A stretch of DNA of 64,000 nucleotides, taken from the NCBI RefSeq assembly GCF_029963765.1, contig NZ_JALBYU010000003.1, forward strand, positions 62,001 through 126,000. The letters are read 5' to 3'. The position numbers and the translations under genes were made by a program. The notes under the pieces are model-generated. The model saw only the letters and a program-made list of their open reading frames with translations. It was not told where the DNA came from and did not search any database. Below, one piece after another: positions 43,445 through 53,955 of this stretch (within the stretch, counting starts at the first letter, position 1; each line of letters begins with the position of its first letter). This DNA comes from Pseudomonas sp. UYIF39 (GTDB lineage Bacteria > Pseudomonadota > Gammaproteobacteria > Pseudomonadales > Pseudomonadaceae).

Positions 43445-46090
43445 TTAATTTTCAAAGGCCGGCTGAGCCTGCAACGGCAGGTGCAAGGTGATGCAGGTGC
43501 CCCGCCCTTCGATGCCATCGGCAACGCTGATTCGCCCGCCGTGAGCACCGACCATGCCCTGACAGATCGCCAGCCCCAGCCCGGTGCCTTGCCCGCCACG
43601 ATCACCGCGCGCGGCGGTGTAGAACATGTCGAAAATCTTCGCCCGCTCTTCCTGCGGAATCCCCGGTCCTTCATCGCTCACCGAAAAAAACAGCTCGCTG
43701 TCGTCGGCTCCGGCGCGCAATTGCAGGCGACCGTGAGACGGTGAAAACCGCGCCGCGTTTTCGAGCACGTTGACCAGCGCCTGTTCGATCAGCGCGGCGT
43801 GGACGTAAAGCAGCGGCAATTGCGGCGGCACTTCGGTGGTCACCTGCAACGGCGCCAGCACGGCGCGCAGACGATTGAGCGAACTACCAACGATGTCGGC
43901 CGGCGACACCCAGTCCCGCGCCAGCTTCAGCGCGCCGTGTCCGAGTCGGGTCATGTCCAGCAGGTTTTGAATGTAGCGATCAAGGCGCTCGGCTTCATCG
44001 CGAGTGCCTTCGAGCAGTTCGCGGCGATCCTCCAGCGGGATCGCCTCACCGAGGGCCAACAGGCTGTCGATGCTGCCGCGCATGGAGGTCAGCGGCGTGC
44101 GCAGATCGTGGGACACCGAGGCCAGCAAGGCACTGCGCAGTTGCTCGGTTTCGCCGTGCAGCCGAGCGGCTTCCAGGTCTTCGGCCAATTGCGCACGCGC
44201 CAGCGCCTGGGCCAGCGGTTGGCTCAGCGCGGTCAACAAACGCCGACGCTGACCGCTCAAGGTCTGGCCCTCTTTGGCACACACACCGAGCAATGCCAGC
44301 GGCCCGTCTTCCACCGACAACGGCCACCACCACCAACGCCCGAACGGCAGCGTGCCGGTGCCCGCGCCGGCCGGTTGATCGTGTTGCCACGCCCAATCGG
44401 CAGCCGCGCGCTCGGCTTCGGAAAACTCCAGCGGGCCACCGGTTTCGACTTTCCAGTCGCCCTGGCCGTCGCGATTGAGCAGGCAGAGTTGCAGATCACT
44501 CCAGCCATTGAGGTGCTGAGCCGCTGCGCTGACCACCGCCTGGCGGTCGGTGGCAGCGGTGAGTTTGCGCGACAGGTCGAGCAGTTCTGTGGTCTCTTCC
44601 TGGGTGTCGCGCAGCGCCTGTAATTGCCGACGCTGCCGGGCCGCGAGATTACCGGTGAGCGCCGCCATCAGCAGGAAGAACAGCAAGGTCAGCACATCTT
44701 CTTCGCGTTGGATGGCGAACGAGAAATTCGGCGGAATGAACAGAAAGTCATAGGTCAGAAACGACAGCGCTGCACAGGCCAACGCAGGGCCGAGGCTGCT
44801 GCGCACCGCCACCAGCAACACCGCGGCGAGGAACACCAGCGAGATATTGGGCAGCGGCAAGACACTTGCCACCGCCCAGGCCAATGCACTGGCGAGCACC
44901 GTCGCCACCAACGCCAGCGCGTAGTCGAACCACACCAATGCCTGCGCCGAACGCTGACGCGGCTGATGCTGTTCTTGATCGCTGTCGAGGACGTTGATTT
45001 CCAGCCCGCGCGCATCGCGCAGCAAACGTGACGCCAGACCGCCGCCGAACAATCGTCGATGCAAACGCCGCCGGGACGGCCCCACCAACACCAGACTCGC
45101 GCGGCGTTCGGCAGCGTGCTGAATCAGCGTTTTCGCCACCTCGCCAGCGCGCAGCAGCACCACTTCGCCGCCGAGGCGTTCGGCCAATTGCTGGGCACTT
45201 TGCAGACGCAGCCGTGACTGCTCGTCACGCACGCTGCCGTTGTCCACATGCACCAGGCTCCACGGTAAATGCCGACGCTGGGCGACTCGACTGGCGTGAC
45301 GCACCAGACGCTCGGCCTGTGCATCGCCATCGACGCCGACCAACAGGCGACCGCGTACCGCCGGCGCCGCTTGGCCGAGCTGGCGATAGCCCTGGGCCAA
45401 ATCATCATCGACCTGAGCGGCGGCGGTTTGCATCGCCAGTTCCCGCAGGGCCGTGAGGTTGGTCTGGGTGAAGAAGGCGTCGATGGCCGCCCTCGCCTGC
45501 TCCGGCACGTAGACCTTGCCGTCGCGCAGGCGCTCGAGCAGCTCGCGCGGTGGCAGGTCGATCAACAGCAGTTCGTAGGCTTCTTGCAGCACCCAGTCCG
45601 GCAGGGTTTCGCGGACCTGCACACCCGTGATGCCACGCACTTTGTCGTTAAGACTTTCCAGGTGCTGGACGTTGACCGTGGTGAACACGTCGATGCCTGC
45701 GGCGAGCAGTTCCTGAATGTCTTGCCAGCGTTTGGTGTGGCGACTGCCGGGGGCGTTGCTGTGGGCCAGTTCGTCCACCAGCACCAGTTTCGGTTTGGCT
45801 GCGAGCAGGCCGTCGAGGTCCATTTCTTCGAGCATCACGCCACGGTATTCCGAGCGCACCAACGGCTGCTGCGGCAAGCCGCCGAGCAGCGCTTCGGTCT
45901 CGGCGCGACCGTGGGTTTCGACCACGCCGGCGATGACTTTCACGCCCTGACGCAGTTGGGTGTGGGCCGCTTGCAGCATGGCGTAGGTCTTGCCGACACC
46001 GGGCGCGGCGCCGAGAAAAACCTTGAGCCGGCCACGGCCATCCCGAGGCAGGTCTGCTAACAGCGCGTCGGCGCGGCCGGAGTCACTCAT
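43445..46090 (-). CDS. kdpD: Sensor histidine kinase KdpD
   Basis: 881 residues. The N-terminal KdpD domain with the Walker-A-like GAAPGVGKTYAMLQAA and the VLVDELAHSN block is followed by a Usp domain, four clustered transmembrane helices (about 400-490), a GAF-like region and the kinase. The H-box is SVSHDLRTPLTSMRGS, and the ATP-binding N and G boxes are NVLENAARFSP and GQGTGLGLAICQGM. It senses potassium limitation and phosphorylates KdpE. The length is standard. A REP pair separates it from kdpC. Confidence 0.97.
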   Translation of the reverse strand: MSDSGRADALLADLPRDGRGRLKVFLGAAPGVGKTYAMLQAAHTQLRQGVKVIAGVVETHGRAETEALLGGLPQQPLVRSEYRGVMLEEMDLDGLLAAKPKLVLVDELAHSNAPGSRHTKRWQDIQELLAAGIDVFTTVNVQHLESLNDKVRGITGVQVRETLPDWVLQEAYELLLIDLPPRELLERLRDGKVYVPEQARAAIDAFFTQTNLTALRELAMQTAAAQVDDDLAQGYRQLGQAAPAVRGRLLVGVDGDAQAERLVRHASRVAQRRHLPWSLVHVDNGSVRDEQSRLRLQSAQQLAERLGGEVVLLRAGEVAKTLIQHAAERRASLVLVGPSRRRLHRRLFGGGLASRLLRDARGLEINVLDSDQEQHQPRQRSAQALVWFDYALALVATVLASALAWAVASVLPLPNISLVFLAAVLLVAVRSSLGPALACAALSFLTYDFLFIPPNFSFAIQREEDVLTLLFFLLMAALTGNLAARQRRQLQALRDTQEETTELLDLSRKLTAATDRQAVVSAAAQHLNGWSDLQLCLLNRDGQGDWKVETGGPLEFSEAERAAADWAWQHDQPAGAGTGTLPFGRWWWWPLSVEDGPLALLGVCAKEGQTLSGQRRRLLTALSQPLAQALARAQLAEDLEAARLHGETEQLRSALLASVSHDLRTPLTSMRGSIDSLLALGEAIPLEDRRELLEGTRDEAERLDRYIQNLLDMTRLGHGALKLARDWVSPADIVGSSLNRLRAVLAPLQVTTEVPPQLPLLYVHAALIEQALVNVLENAARFSPSHGRLQLRAGADDSELFFSVSDEGPGIPQEERAKIFDMFYTAARGDRGGQGTGLGLAICQGMVGAHGGRISVADGIEGRGTCITLHLPLQAQPAFEN

Positions 46091-46141
46091 GTTCGGGGAT
46101 CTCTTTCATTCAGATGTTGATGGGGTGACTGTTCTGCCGTA

Positions 46142-46207
46142 ATCGCGAGCAGGCTCGCTCCCACATTTTGGAATGCATCCCCCTGTGGGAGTGAGCCTGC
46201 TCGCGAT
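46142..46207. repeat. REP pair (inverted), copy 5, inside the kdp cluster
   Basis: A 24-bp arm (46142-46165) is inverted at 46184-46207 with one mismatch. It lies between the kdpC stop and kdpD start. Confidence 0.9.
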
Positions 46208-46222
46208 GGCAGCACCACCGAT

Positions 46223-46768
46223 CTACAGGTTTTCCAGCGCGATGTTCAACGCCAGCACATTCACCACCGGCGGGCCAACGAGCGGCTTCTCGATGTGCGC
46301 ATCCATCAATTGTTGAAGGGTTGCCACCGGCAAATTGCGCGCGGCCGCAACACGCGCCAGTTGATAGGCAATCGCGGCCGGTGGCAAGTGTGGATCGAGG
46401 CCGCTGCCGGAGGTGGTGACCATCGCCAATGGCACCGGACCCTGGCCCGGCACCAGCAGTTTGTTGGCATCGTCGATCACCCGAGTGGCCAGGGCCGGGT
46501 TGCTCGGCGAGAGGTTGCTGGCACTGCTCGACACGGTGGCAAAGGCACCGGCCGATGGCCGTGGATGGAACCAGGCGTCGCCGACGAAATCCTGGGCAAT
46601 CAGCGACGAGCCACGGACCTTGCCGTCGGCATCGTGGACCAGGCTGCCATTGGCTTGATCGGGGAATGCGACCTGGGCGACACCGGTGACGACTAGTGGG
46701 TAGGCGACGCCGGTGATCAGGGTCATCAGGACAAGCAGGCTCAGGGCCGGACGTATCATTGTGGACAT
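46223..46768 (-). CDS. kdpC: Potassium-transporting ATPase subunit C
   Basis: 181 residues from [18 protein letters not shown] 46768 has GAGGA eight bases upstream, and the longer ORF is rejected. One N-terminal transmembrane helix is followed by a periplasmic domain with [11 protein letters not shown] and [20 protein letters not shown], the family hallmarks. KdpC stabilises the KdpABC complex and is needed for high potassium affinity. Confidence 0.96.
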   Translation of the reverse strand: MSTMIRPALSLLVLMTLITGVAYPLVVTGVAQVAFPDQANGSLVHDADGKVRGSSLIAQDFVGDAWFHPRPSAGAFATVSSSASNLSPSNPALATRVIDDANKLLVPGQGPVPLAMVTTSGSGLDPHLPPAAIAYQLARVAAARNLPVATLQQLMDAHIEKPLVGPPVVNVLALNIALENL

Positions 46769-46822
46769 TTCAAAATCCTCGAACTCAGTAAATAACTCAG
46801 GTCTGGAGTTCGCCACCAAACC

Positions 46823-46972
46823 CTGTGGCGAGGGGATTTATCCCCGTTGGGCTGCGCAGCAGCCCCAAAACCTGCAACTTCATTTTTTCTGGCGCACCGC
46901 ATGTATCGGGTTGGCGACTGCTTCGCACTCGAACGGGGCGATGCGGCGTTCCGATAAATCCCCTCGCCACAG
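46823..46972. repeat. Inverted repeat between kdpC and kdpB
   Basis: Perfect 20-bp arms at 46823-46842 and 46953-46972 (CTGTGGCGAGGGGATTTATC type) enclose about 110 bp. The core CCCGTTGGGCTGCGCAGCAG is characteristic of a second Pseudomonas extragenic palindrome family. It sits in a 227-bp gap between two operon genes that normally are adjacent. Confidence 0.88.
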
Positions 46973-46995
46973 AGCCCGCGTCACCCGATAGAACG

Positions 46996-49053
46996 TCAAA
47001 CCAGATGCAATGCGGTCAGCAACATATCGATCGCCTTGATCCCCACAAACGGCACCACAATCCCGCCCAATCCATAGATCAACAGATTGCGTCGCAGCAA
47101 CGCCGCCGCACTCGCCGCCTGCACGCGCACACCGCGCAATGCCAGCGGGATCAGCACCACAATAATCAAGGCGTTGAACACAATCGCCGACAGAATCGCG
47201 CTCTGCGGACTGCTCAGGTGCATGACGTTCAGCACGCCCAGTTGCGGGTAGATCGAGGCGAACAGCGCCGGCAGGATCGCGAAGTATTTGGCCACGTCGT
47301 TGGCGATGGAAAAGGTCGTCAGCGCACCACGGGTCACTAGCAATTCTTTACCAATCTGCACCACGTCCAGCAGCTTGGTCGGATCGCTGTCGAGGTCGAC
47401 CATGTTCGCCGCCTCACGTGCCGCTTGCGTGCCGTCGTTCATCGCCATGCCCACGTCCGCCTGGGCCAGGGCCGGGGCGTCGTTGGCGCCGTCACCGCAC
47501 ATGGCGACCAGGCGACCGTCATTCTGCTCGTGGCGAATGCGCGCCAGTTTTTTCTCCGGTGTGGCTTCAGCCAGCACGTCATCGACGCCTGCTTCAGCCG
47601 CAATCGCTGCAGCGGTCAACGGGTTGTCACCGGTCACCATGACGGTGCGGATGCCCAGTTTGCGCAGCTCGGCGAAACGCTCGCGGATGCCAGGCTTGAC
47701 CACGTCTTTGAGGTGGATCACGCCGAGTAATTTCCCATCGGCACATACCAGCAACGGGGTGCCGCCGCTCTGGGCGATCTTGTCGATTTCCCGGGACAGC
47801 GGCGCGGCCAGATCGGCGCGCTTCAGGCCAACGAAGGCCAGCAACGAATCCACCGCGCCTTTGCGATAAACACGGCCCTGATAGTCGACACCAGACAGAC
47901 GCGTCTCGGCGCTGAACGGTACGGAGGTCAGCAACTCGGTCGCCGGCTCAGGTTGTGGCTGAGTGCCGCGCAGGTACTCGACGATGGATTTACCTTCAGC
48001 CGTGTCATCGGCCAGCGAGGCGAACAACGCTCCCTCGGCGAGTTCCTTGGCGGTGACGCCAGGTGCCGGATAAACCGCGGTGCAACGACGGTTACCGAAG
48101 GTGATGGTGCCGGTCTTGTCCAGCAGCAGGACATGTACATCCCCCGCCGCTTCCACCGCACGACCGGATTTGGCGATCACATTCAGGCGCACCAGACGGT
48201 CCATCCCGGCGATACCGATGGCCGACAACAGACCGCCAATGGTGGTCGGAATCAGCGTGACCAATAACGCCACCAAGAACACCAGCGGCAGGCTGCCGTT
48301 GGCGAAGTGGGCGAACGGTTGCAGGGTAACGACCACCAGCAGGAAGATCAGAGTCAGGCCGATCAGCAGGATGTCGAGCGCCACTTCGTTCGGGGTTTTC
48401 TGGCGTTTGGCGCCTTCGACCAGGGCGATCATGCGGTCCAGTGTCGACTCGCCCGGGTTGGCGGTGATGCGCACCAACAGCCAGTCGGACACCAATCGTG
48501 TGTTGCCGGTGACGGCCGAACGGTCGCCGCCGGATTCACGAATCACCGGCGCGGATTCACCGGTAATCGCCGCTTCGTTGACCGCTGCAATACCTTCGAT
48601 CACCTCGCCGTCACCGGGGATCATTTCCCCTGCTTCAACGCGGACCACATCGCCCTTGCGCAGGCTGGTGGCCGGCACCACTTGAAAGGCGCCGGTGCTG
48701 GTTTTGCGCCGAGCGCTCAGGCCTTCACTACCGGCCTTGAGGCTGTCAGCGCGAGCCTTGCCGCGACCTTCGGCCAGTGCTTCGGCGAAGTTGGCGAACA
48801 GCACGGTGAACCACAACCACAAGGCGATTTGCGCGGCGACAAAAGTCGGCACGCTGCTGTCGGGAATGAAGCACAGCACGGTGGTCAGGATCGCGGTCAG
48901 TTCGACCACCAGCATCACCGGCGCACGCTGCAATTGCCGAGGGTCGAGCTTGACGAAGGCTTGCACCAGCGCCGGACGCCAGAGCGCCGAGATCGCGGTT
49001 TTCGGTTGTTCCGGCGCCTTGGCGACGACGGTTTTGCTTACAGGCATATTCAT
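46996..49053 (-). CDS. kdpB: Potassium-transporting P-type ATPase subunit B
   Basis: 685 residues. It carries the phosphorylation motif [12 protein letters not shown], the actuator TGESAPV, the nucleotide-binding [10 protein letters not shown] and the hinge [21 protein letters not shown]. Transmembrane segments include those near residues 50-80 and 230-260. KdpB hydrolyses ATP to drive KdpA. It is 10 bp downstream of kdpA. Confidence 0.97.
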   Translation of the reverse strand: MNMPVSKTVVAKAPEQPKTAISALWRPALVQAFVKLDPRQLQRAPVMLVVELTAILTTVLCFIPDSSVPTFVAAQIALWLWFTVLFANFAEALAEGRGKARADSLKAGSEGLSARRKTSTGAFQVVPATSLRKGDVVRVEAGEMIPGDGEVIEGIAAVNEAAITGESAPVIRESGGDRSAVTGNTRLVSDWLLVRITANPGESTLDRMIALVEGAKRQKTPNEVALDILLIGLTLIFLLVVVTLQPFAHFANGSLPLVFLVALLVTLIPTTIGGLLSAIGIAGMDRLVRLNVIAKSGRAVEAAGDVHVLLLDKTGTITFGNRRCTAVYPAPGVTAKELAEGALFASLADDTAEGKSIVEYLRGTQPQPEPATELLTSVPFSAETRLSGVDYQGRVYRKGAVDSLLAFVGLKRADLAAPLSREIDKIAQSGGTPLLVCADGKLLGVIHLKDVVKPGIRERFAELRKLGIRTVMVTGDNPLTAAAIAAEAGVDDVLAEATPEKKLARIRHEQNDGRLVAMCGDGANDAPALAQADVGMAMNDGTQAAREAANMVDLDSDPTKLLDVVQIGKELLVTRGALTTFSIANDVAKYFAILPALFASIYPQLGVLNVMHLSSPQSAILSAIVFNALIIVVLIPLALRGVRVQAASAAALLRRNLLIYGLGGIVVPFVGIKAIDMLLTALHLV

Positions 49054-49063
49054 GATGGATTCC

Positions 49064-50758
49064 TTAGAAGCCCATACTCAGATGTTCGGCAATCGGACCC
49101 AGCGCCAATGTCGGCAGGAAGGTCAAACCACCCACCAGCAAAATGGTCACGGTCAGCAAGGTCACGAACAGCGGGCCATGGGTCGGGAAGCTGTTCTGGC
49201 CGATCGGCGCGGCTTTCTTCATCGCCAGGCTGCCGGCCAACGCCAGTACCGGGAGGATGTAACCGAAGCGACCGATCAACATGCCCAGACCCAGCATCAG
49301 GTTGTGGAACGCGGTGTTGGCACCGAAGCCACCGAATGCCGAACCGTTGTTGGCGCTGGCCGAGGTGTAGGCATAAAGCAACTGGCTGAAACCGTGAGGA
49401 CCGGGGTTGCTCACCGCCGCGACCGGGCCTGGCAGGCTGGCGGCAATCGCGCCGAGCACCAGCACACCGACCGGCATTACCAGCAAGGTCACCACCAGCA
49501 ATTGGACTTCCTTGGCTTGCAGTTTCTTACCAAGGTATTCCGGGGTGCGGCCGATCATCAGGCCGGCGAGGAACACCGCGATCAACACGTTGAGCAACAT
49601 GCCGTAGAGCCCGGCACCGACGCCGCCGAAAATCACTTCGCCGACCATCATGTTGACCAGCGCGACCATCCCGCTCAGCGGGTTGAGGCTGTCGTGCATG
49701 CCGTTGACCGAACCGTTGGACGCCGCCGTGGTGGTCACCGACCACAGCACCGTGGCGGTGGTGCCGAAGCGTGCTTCCTTGCCTTCCAGCGGCGCGGTCT
49801 GTTCGACGGCGACATTGTTCAGGGTCGGGTTCGGTTGATATTCAGCCCACAGCGACGTCGCGCCGCCGATCAGGAACAGCGCCAGCATGCAGGCGATGAT
49901 CGCGCGGCTCTGACGAAGGTCTTTCACGTAGTGGCCGAAGGTGAACACCAGCGCCACCGGGATCAGAATGATCGAGCCGACTTCAAACAGGTTGCTCCAC
50001 GCCGTCGGGTTCTCGAACGGGTGCGCCGAGTTGACGCCAAAGAAGCCGCCGCCATTGGTGCCCAGTTGCTTGATCGCAATCTGACTAGCAGCCGGGCCCA
50101 GCGGGATCACCTGATCGACGCCTTGCATCGTCACCGCATTCACGTAGTGCGCGAAGGTTTGCGGCACGCCCTGCCAGACCAGATACAGCGCCAGCAGCAG
50201 GCACAACGGCAGCAAGCCGTAGAGGGTAGCGCGGGTCATGTCGACCCAGAAGTTGCCGAGGGTCTTGCTCGACTTGCGACCAATACCGCGACACAGGGCT
50301 ACCAAAACGGCGAGGCCGGTGGCGGCGCTGACGAAGTTTTGCACGGTGAGGCCGACCATCTGACTCAGGTAGCTCAGGGTCGCTTCGCCGCTGTAGGACT
50401 GCCAGTTGGTATTGGTCATGAAGCTGACGGCAGTATTGAACGCTTGCGTCCACTCCTGACCCGGCAGGTTTTGCGGGTTCAGCGGCAAGTAATCCTGAAA
50501 CAGCAGGATCGCGAACAACAGCAAAAAGCCAGCGAGGTTGAAGGCGAGCAAGGCCAGGGTGTATTTCTGCCAGCTCTGTTCGGCCTGCGGATCAACGCCG
50601 GCCACCCGATAACATCCACGCTCTACCGGGCCGAGGATCGGTGTCAGCCAGGTGCGCTGGCCTTCCATCACCTTGTAATAGAAGCGCCCCAGAAACGGTG
50701 CCGGAATCAGCACCAGGGCGAAGAAGGCGAGGATCAGCCAATAGTCATAACTGTGCAT
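49064..50758 (-). CDS. kdpA: Potassium-transporting ATPase subunit A
   Basis: 564 residues from [13 protein letters not shown] 50758 has AGGAG upstream, and the longer ORF is rejected. About ten transmembrane helices with selectivity-filter glycines are visible in [29 protein letters not shown], and [14 protein letters not shown]. It forms the potassium-binding pore of KdpFABC. The length is typical (557-565). Confidence 0.97.
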   Translation of the reverse strand: MHSYDYWLILAFFALVLIPAPFLGRFYYKVMEGQRTWLTPILGPVERGCYRVAGVDPQAEQSWQKYTLALLAFNLAGFLLLFAILLFQDYLPLNPQNLPGQEWTQAFNTAVSFMTNTNWQSYSGEATLSYLSQMVGLTVQNFVSAATGLAVLVALCRGIGRKSSKTLGNFWVDMTRATLYGLLPLCLLLALYLVWQGVPQTFAHYVNAVTMQGVDQVIPLGPAASQIAIKQLGTNGGGFFGVNSAHPFENPTAWSNLFEVGSIILIPVALVFTFGHYVKDLRQSRAIIACMLALFLIGGATSLWAEYQPNPTLNNVAVEQTAPLEGKEARFGTTATVLWSVTTTAASNGSVNGMHDSLNPLSGMVALVNMMVGEVIFGGVGAGLYGMLLNVLIAVFLAGLMIGRTPEYLGKKLQAKEVQLLVVTLLVMPVGVLVLGAIAASLPGPVAAVSNPGPHGFSQLLYAYTSASANNGSAFGGFGANTAFHNLMLGLGMLIGRFGYILPVLALAGSLAMKKAAPIGQNSFPTHGPLFVTLLTVTILLVGGLTFLPTLALGPIAEHLSMGF

Positions 50759-50766
50759 AGCCGCTC

Positions 50767-50856
50767 CTAGTTCCGGTCCGCGCGCAACAGCGCAACCAAC
50801 AGATAAATGAACAGCCCCACTGCCAGTAGCAGTGACACCCCGTCCAGAACGCTCAT
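50767..50856 (-). CDS. kdpF: KDP operon accessory peptide KdpF
   Basis: 29 residues, a single transmembrane helix (MSVLDGVSLLLAVGLFIYLL) with ALLRADRN. It stabilises the Kdp complex. The 90-base frame stops 8 bp before the kdpA start. Order, size and composition fit KdpF. It was too small for a normal ORF cutoff. Confidence 0.9.
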   Translation of the reverse strand: MSVLDGVSLLLAVGLFIYLLVALLRADRN

Positions 50857-51259
50857 GGAAGTTCTCCGTGTTACGGCGTATTGCCGCGTGTGGAGTCATT
50901 GTCGGAAGGAAGGCTGTAAAGGAACGAGATCGAGGGTGTTGGCTGTGCATAAAGAAAGCGTAAAGAGTGGGTTTATGGCTTCGTTACAGCTTGGTTTTGT
51001 GGCGTTCATCGCGAGCAAGCTCGCTCCCACATTTGGAATGCGTTGGTCGTGACGACGCTGTCCATTGTGGGAGCGAGCTTGCTCGCGATGGCGGCATAAC
51101 AGACACCACTGCCCCCAACTGGCGCACAAAAAACGGTCATTCGGTGGCAAACATCCCCGATACGACGTCTTTCTGCACTTTACGACCGCCATCACAACAC
51201 TGGCACGCCCACTGCAAACGCCCTCCCCCGAGCTTTCCAATCCGTTCAGGGAGCAACGC
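50857..51259. other. divergent intergenic region between kdpF and ethanolamine permease
   Basis: About 400 bp holding the divergent kdp and eat promoters, with the REP pair at 51007-51090 in the middle. No gene was found in it. Confidence 0.6.
51007..51090. repeat. REP pair (inverted), copy 6
   Basis: Perfect 25-bp arms at 51007-51031 and 51066-51090. They separate the kdp promoter from the eat promoter. Confidence 0.93.
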
Positions 51260-52624
51260 ATGAACACACAACTCAAACCCACGCTGGGCACGCTGCACCT
51301 GTGGGGCATTGCGGTCGGGCTGGTGATTTCCGGTGAATACTTCGGCTGGAGTTACGGCTGGGGCGTGGCAGGCACACTCGGTTTTCTGGTGACGTCCTTC
51401 ATGGTCGCCACCATGTACACCTGCTTCATCTTCAGTTTCACCGAACTGACCACCGCGATTCCTCACGCTGGCGGTCCCTTTGCCTACAGCCGCCGCGCCT
51501 TTGGCGAGAAAGGCGGATTGATCGCGGGTCTGGCGACACTGATTGAATTTGTCTTCGCCCCGCCGGCCATTGCCTTGGCCATCGGTGCGTACCTCAACGT
51601 GCAATTCCCCGCACTCGACCCGAAACACGCAGCGGTCGGTGCCTACATCGTGTTCATGGGCCTGAACATCCTCGGGGTAAAACTGGCGGAGACCTTCGAA
51701 TTGGTGGTCTGCGTACTCGCAGTGGCCGAACTGCTGGTGTTCATGGGCGTGGTTGCCCCGGCGTTCAGCTTCAGCAATTTCGCACTGAATGGCTGGGCGG
51801 GTTCCGATGTATTCGGCGCCCCGGCGATTGCTGGGATGTTCGCGGCGATTCCCTTCGCCATCTGGTTCTTCCTGGCCATCGAAGGCGCCGCCATGGCCGC
51901 CGAAGAAGCCAAGGATCCGAAACGCACCATTCCGAAGGCCTACATCAGCGGCATTCTGACGCTGGTTTTGCTGGCGATGGGCGTGATGTTCTTTGCCGGC
52001 GGCGTCGGGGACTGGCGCACTTTGTCGAACATCAACGACCCGCTGCCGCAAGCGATGAAAGCTGTGGTCGGCGAAAGCTCGGGCTGGTTGCACATGCTGG
52101 TGTGGATCGGACTGTTCGGTCTGGTGGCGAGTTTTCACGGGATCATCCTTGGCTACTCGCGGCAGTTCTTCGCCCTTGCCCGGGCCGGTTACCTGCCGAC
52201 GTCGCTGGCCAAGCTGTCACGCTTTCAGACTCCGCACCGGGCAATCATCGCCGGTGGCGTGATCGGCATCGCCGCGATTTATAGCGATGGTTTGATCAAC
52301 CTCGGCGGCATGACGCTGACGGCGGCGATGATCACGATAGCGGTCTTCGGGGCGATCGTGATGTACATCATGAGCATGCTCAGCCTGTTCAAACTGCGTA
52401 AAACCGAACCGAATCTGGAGCGCACCTTTCGCGCGCCGTGTTATCCGTTGGTGCCGCTCATTGCATTGGTGCTGGCGGTGGTCTGCCTGGTGGCGATGGC
52501 CTGGTTCAACACGCTGATCGGGGTGATTTTCCTGGGCTTCATGGCGGTGGGGTTCGTGTACTTCATGCTGACGGCGCAACTGCGTGCCGATGCACCGGCG
52601 GACTCGATGCTGACCGGGCTATAA
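51260..52624 (+). CDS. eat: Ethanolamine permease (APC family)
   Basis: 454 residues from ATG 51260, preceded by AGGGAG. Twelve hydrophobic segments are seen, with the N-terminal pattern MNTQLKPTLGTLHLWGIAVGLVISGEYFGWSYGW and FTELTTAIPHAGGPFAYSRRAFG characteristic of the ethanolamine permease group of the APC superfamily. It imports ethanolamine as a carbon or nitrogen source. No eut genes are adjacent, so it is not in a catabolic operon here. Confidence 0.85.
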   Translation: MNTQLKPTLGTLHLWGIAVGLVISGEYFGWSYGWGVAGTLGFLVTSFMVATMYTCFIFSFTELTTAIPHAGGPFAYSRRAFGEKGGLIAGLATLIEFVFAPPAIALAIGAYLNVQFPALDPKHAAVGAYIVFMGLNILGVKLAETFELVVCVLAVAELLVFMGVVAPAFSFSNFALNGWAGSDVFGAPAIAGMFAAIPFAIWFFLAIEGAAMAAEEAKDPKRTIPKAYISGILTLVLLAMGVMFFAGGVGDWRTLSNINDPLPQAMKAVVGESSGWLHMLVWIGLFGLVASFHGIILGYSRQFFALARAGYLPTSLAKLSRFQTPHRAIIAGGVIGIAAIYSDGLINLGGMTLTAAMITIAVFGAIVMYIMSMLSLFKLRKTEPNLERTFRAPCYPLVPLIALVLAVVCLVAMAWFNTLIGVIFLGFMAVGFVYFMLTAQLRADAPADSMLTGL

Positions 52625-52748
52625 ACAGGCGAAGTGCGGCTGTCAGATCAGGCATAGAATGGAACCACTGCGAAAATTAATCGCTCAAAGTGGTATGCAC
52701 GATCGATTGGCGAAATCCGCCAATCGGCCTGCCCTCAAGGAGAGCCCT

Positions 52749-52916
52749 ATGCCCTGGTATGCCTGGTTGATTCTGGTCGTTGCAATCGGCTCGATCGTTG
52801 GTGGTTTGATGATGTTGCGTGACACCGCCAACAAGGTCGAACTGACCGAGGAGCAACGCAAACGCGTCGCTGAACGCAACGCGCAAGCGGATGCCAAGGA
52901 TGCGCAGGACCGCTAA
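52749..52916 (+). CDS. DUF2897 family small membrane protein
   Basis: 55 residues: MPWYAWLILVVAIGSIVGGL (one transmembrane helix), then a charged tail ELTEEQRKRVAERNAQADAKDAQDR. The start ATG 52749 has AAGGAG eight bases before it. The short length and pattern match DUF2897. Function is unknown. Confidence 0.82.
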   Translation: MPWYAWLILVVAIGSIVGGLMMLRDTANKVELTEEQRKRVAERNAQADAKDAQDR

Positions 52917-52937
52917 AACAAACATCGCCAGACGGCT

Positions 52938-53078
52938 CACCTGTAGCAGCTGGCGAAGCCTGCGTTCGGCTGCGCAGCAGTCGCAAATCCTGTTAACGCG
53001 GTCGACCTGACGTACCGCGTTCGCTGACATTACGACTGCTTCGCAGCCGAACGCAGGCTTCGCCAGCTGCTACAGGTG
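52938..53078. repeat. Long inverted repeat (46-bp arms) between convergent genes
   Basis: The arm at 52938-52983 is inverted at 53033-53078 with a single mismatch. A nested ACGCGGT/ACCGCGT stem lies within the loop. It belongs to the family built on CTGTAGCAGCTGGCGAAGCC, different from the GCGAGCAAGC REP. It sits between DUF2897 (+) and DUF1989 (-) stops and may end both transcripts. Confidence 0.9.
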
Positions 53079-53091
53079 GGTGTCGTTGCGG

Positions 53092-53940
53092 TTACTCCCA
53101 ATCGGCCTTCGCAATGTGCAGGCCATGCAGTCCTTTATAGGCCGCGCGTTCCGGCTGGCTCCAGCCCTCAAGCAACGAATCCTCCAACCGATAAATCTCC
53201 ACCCCGAGCGGGCGACACACGCTTAGCGGATCCTGCGCATCCGGCCCCCACATGGCCAGCGACAAGTCACCGCCCGGACAGGTCGAGAGCGCACACAGCA
53301 GATCGATTTCGGCAAAAAACTCCAGGTAATCGCCTTTCTGCGCCGGACAGGCTTTCATGAAGTACATGTCGTCGTGGTTCAGGCCCGTGCACTGGAAAAT
53401 GTTCAGCACGTCATGCACGTCGAACTCGGTCAGCCCATGAGGCAGCACTGCGCGGGTCAGGTTCGAGTGGCAGTGATGATGGAAATCTTCGCCGGTGAGC
53501 ATTTTGTTCACATAAGGATCGCAGCGAGTGCCCAGCAAATCGTGCAAGCGACCGCCATGTTCGTCGATCCCGTAACCGGCCAGGCTGTCATCGGTGATGG
53601 TCACCAGCGGCCGCAGAAAAGGCAGGTTCGACCAGAGCCGGTCATGGGTGCTGACGTGTGCGCCCTGTAACTGCCGGGTCCGTGCCGCCCACAAACGCTC
53701 CCGTGGATCGTTGGCATTCCAGACATTGAAATCCCCGACTTGCGGCCCGACGGGAGTGGTCACCCGGAACACATGCCCGGCCGGCACTTTCCAGGCGCGA
53801 CCGGTGCGAATCGGCACCTCGAATGCCTCGATCAGCGTGCGCCCGTCCTTCTTGTCGCGGATCCGTTCGTAGAAGGCTTTATCCACCTGCAAGGCTGAGC
53901 CTTTGCTGACTTGATAGGCCGCCGGATAGTCTTTGTACAT
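53092..53940 (-). CDS. DUF1989 (urea carboxylase-associated) family protein
   Basis: 282 residues. The family pattern includes VPAGHVFRVTTPVGPQVGDFNVW, LLGTRCDPYVNKM and the metal-ligand-like cluster HHHCHSN at 154-160, with NIFQCTGL. A metal-dependent enzyme is likely, but the reaction is not established. DUF1989 genes often accompany urea carboxylase or amide-degrading genes. Here it lies 15 bp downstream of a GntR gene and GAGGA precedes its start, so it is probably the regulated target of that regulator. Confidence 0.85.
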   Translation of the reverse strand: MYKDYPAAYQVSKGSALQVDKAFYERIRDKKDGRTLIEAFEVPIRTGRAWKVPAGHVFRVTTPVGPQVGDFNVWNANDPRERLWAARTRQLQGAHVSTHDRLWSNLPFLRPLVTITDDSLAGYGIDEHGGRLHDLLGTRCDPYVNKMLTGEDFHHHCHSNLTRAVLPHGLTEFDVHDVLNIFQCTGLNHDDMYFMKACPAQKGDYLEFFAEIDLLCALSTCPGGDLSLAMWGPDAQDPLSVCRPLGVEIYRLEDSLLEGWSQPERAAYKGLHGLHIAKADWE

Positions 53941-53955
53941 GGCACGAATCCTCGA

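Noticed and set aside
48695..50770. Plus-strand ORF of 691 codons
   Set aside because: Antisense to kdpB and kdpA; the genuine genes have full motifs on the minus strand.
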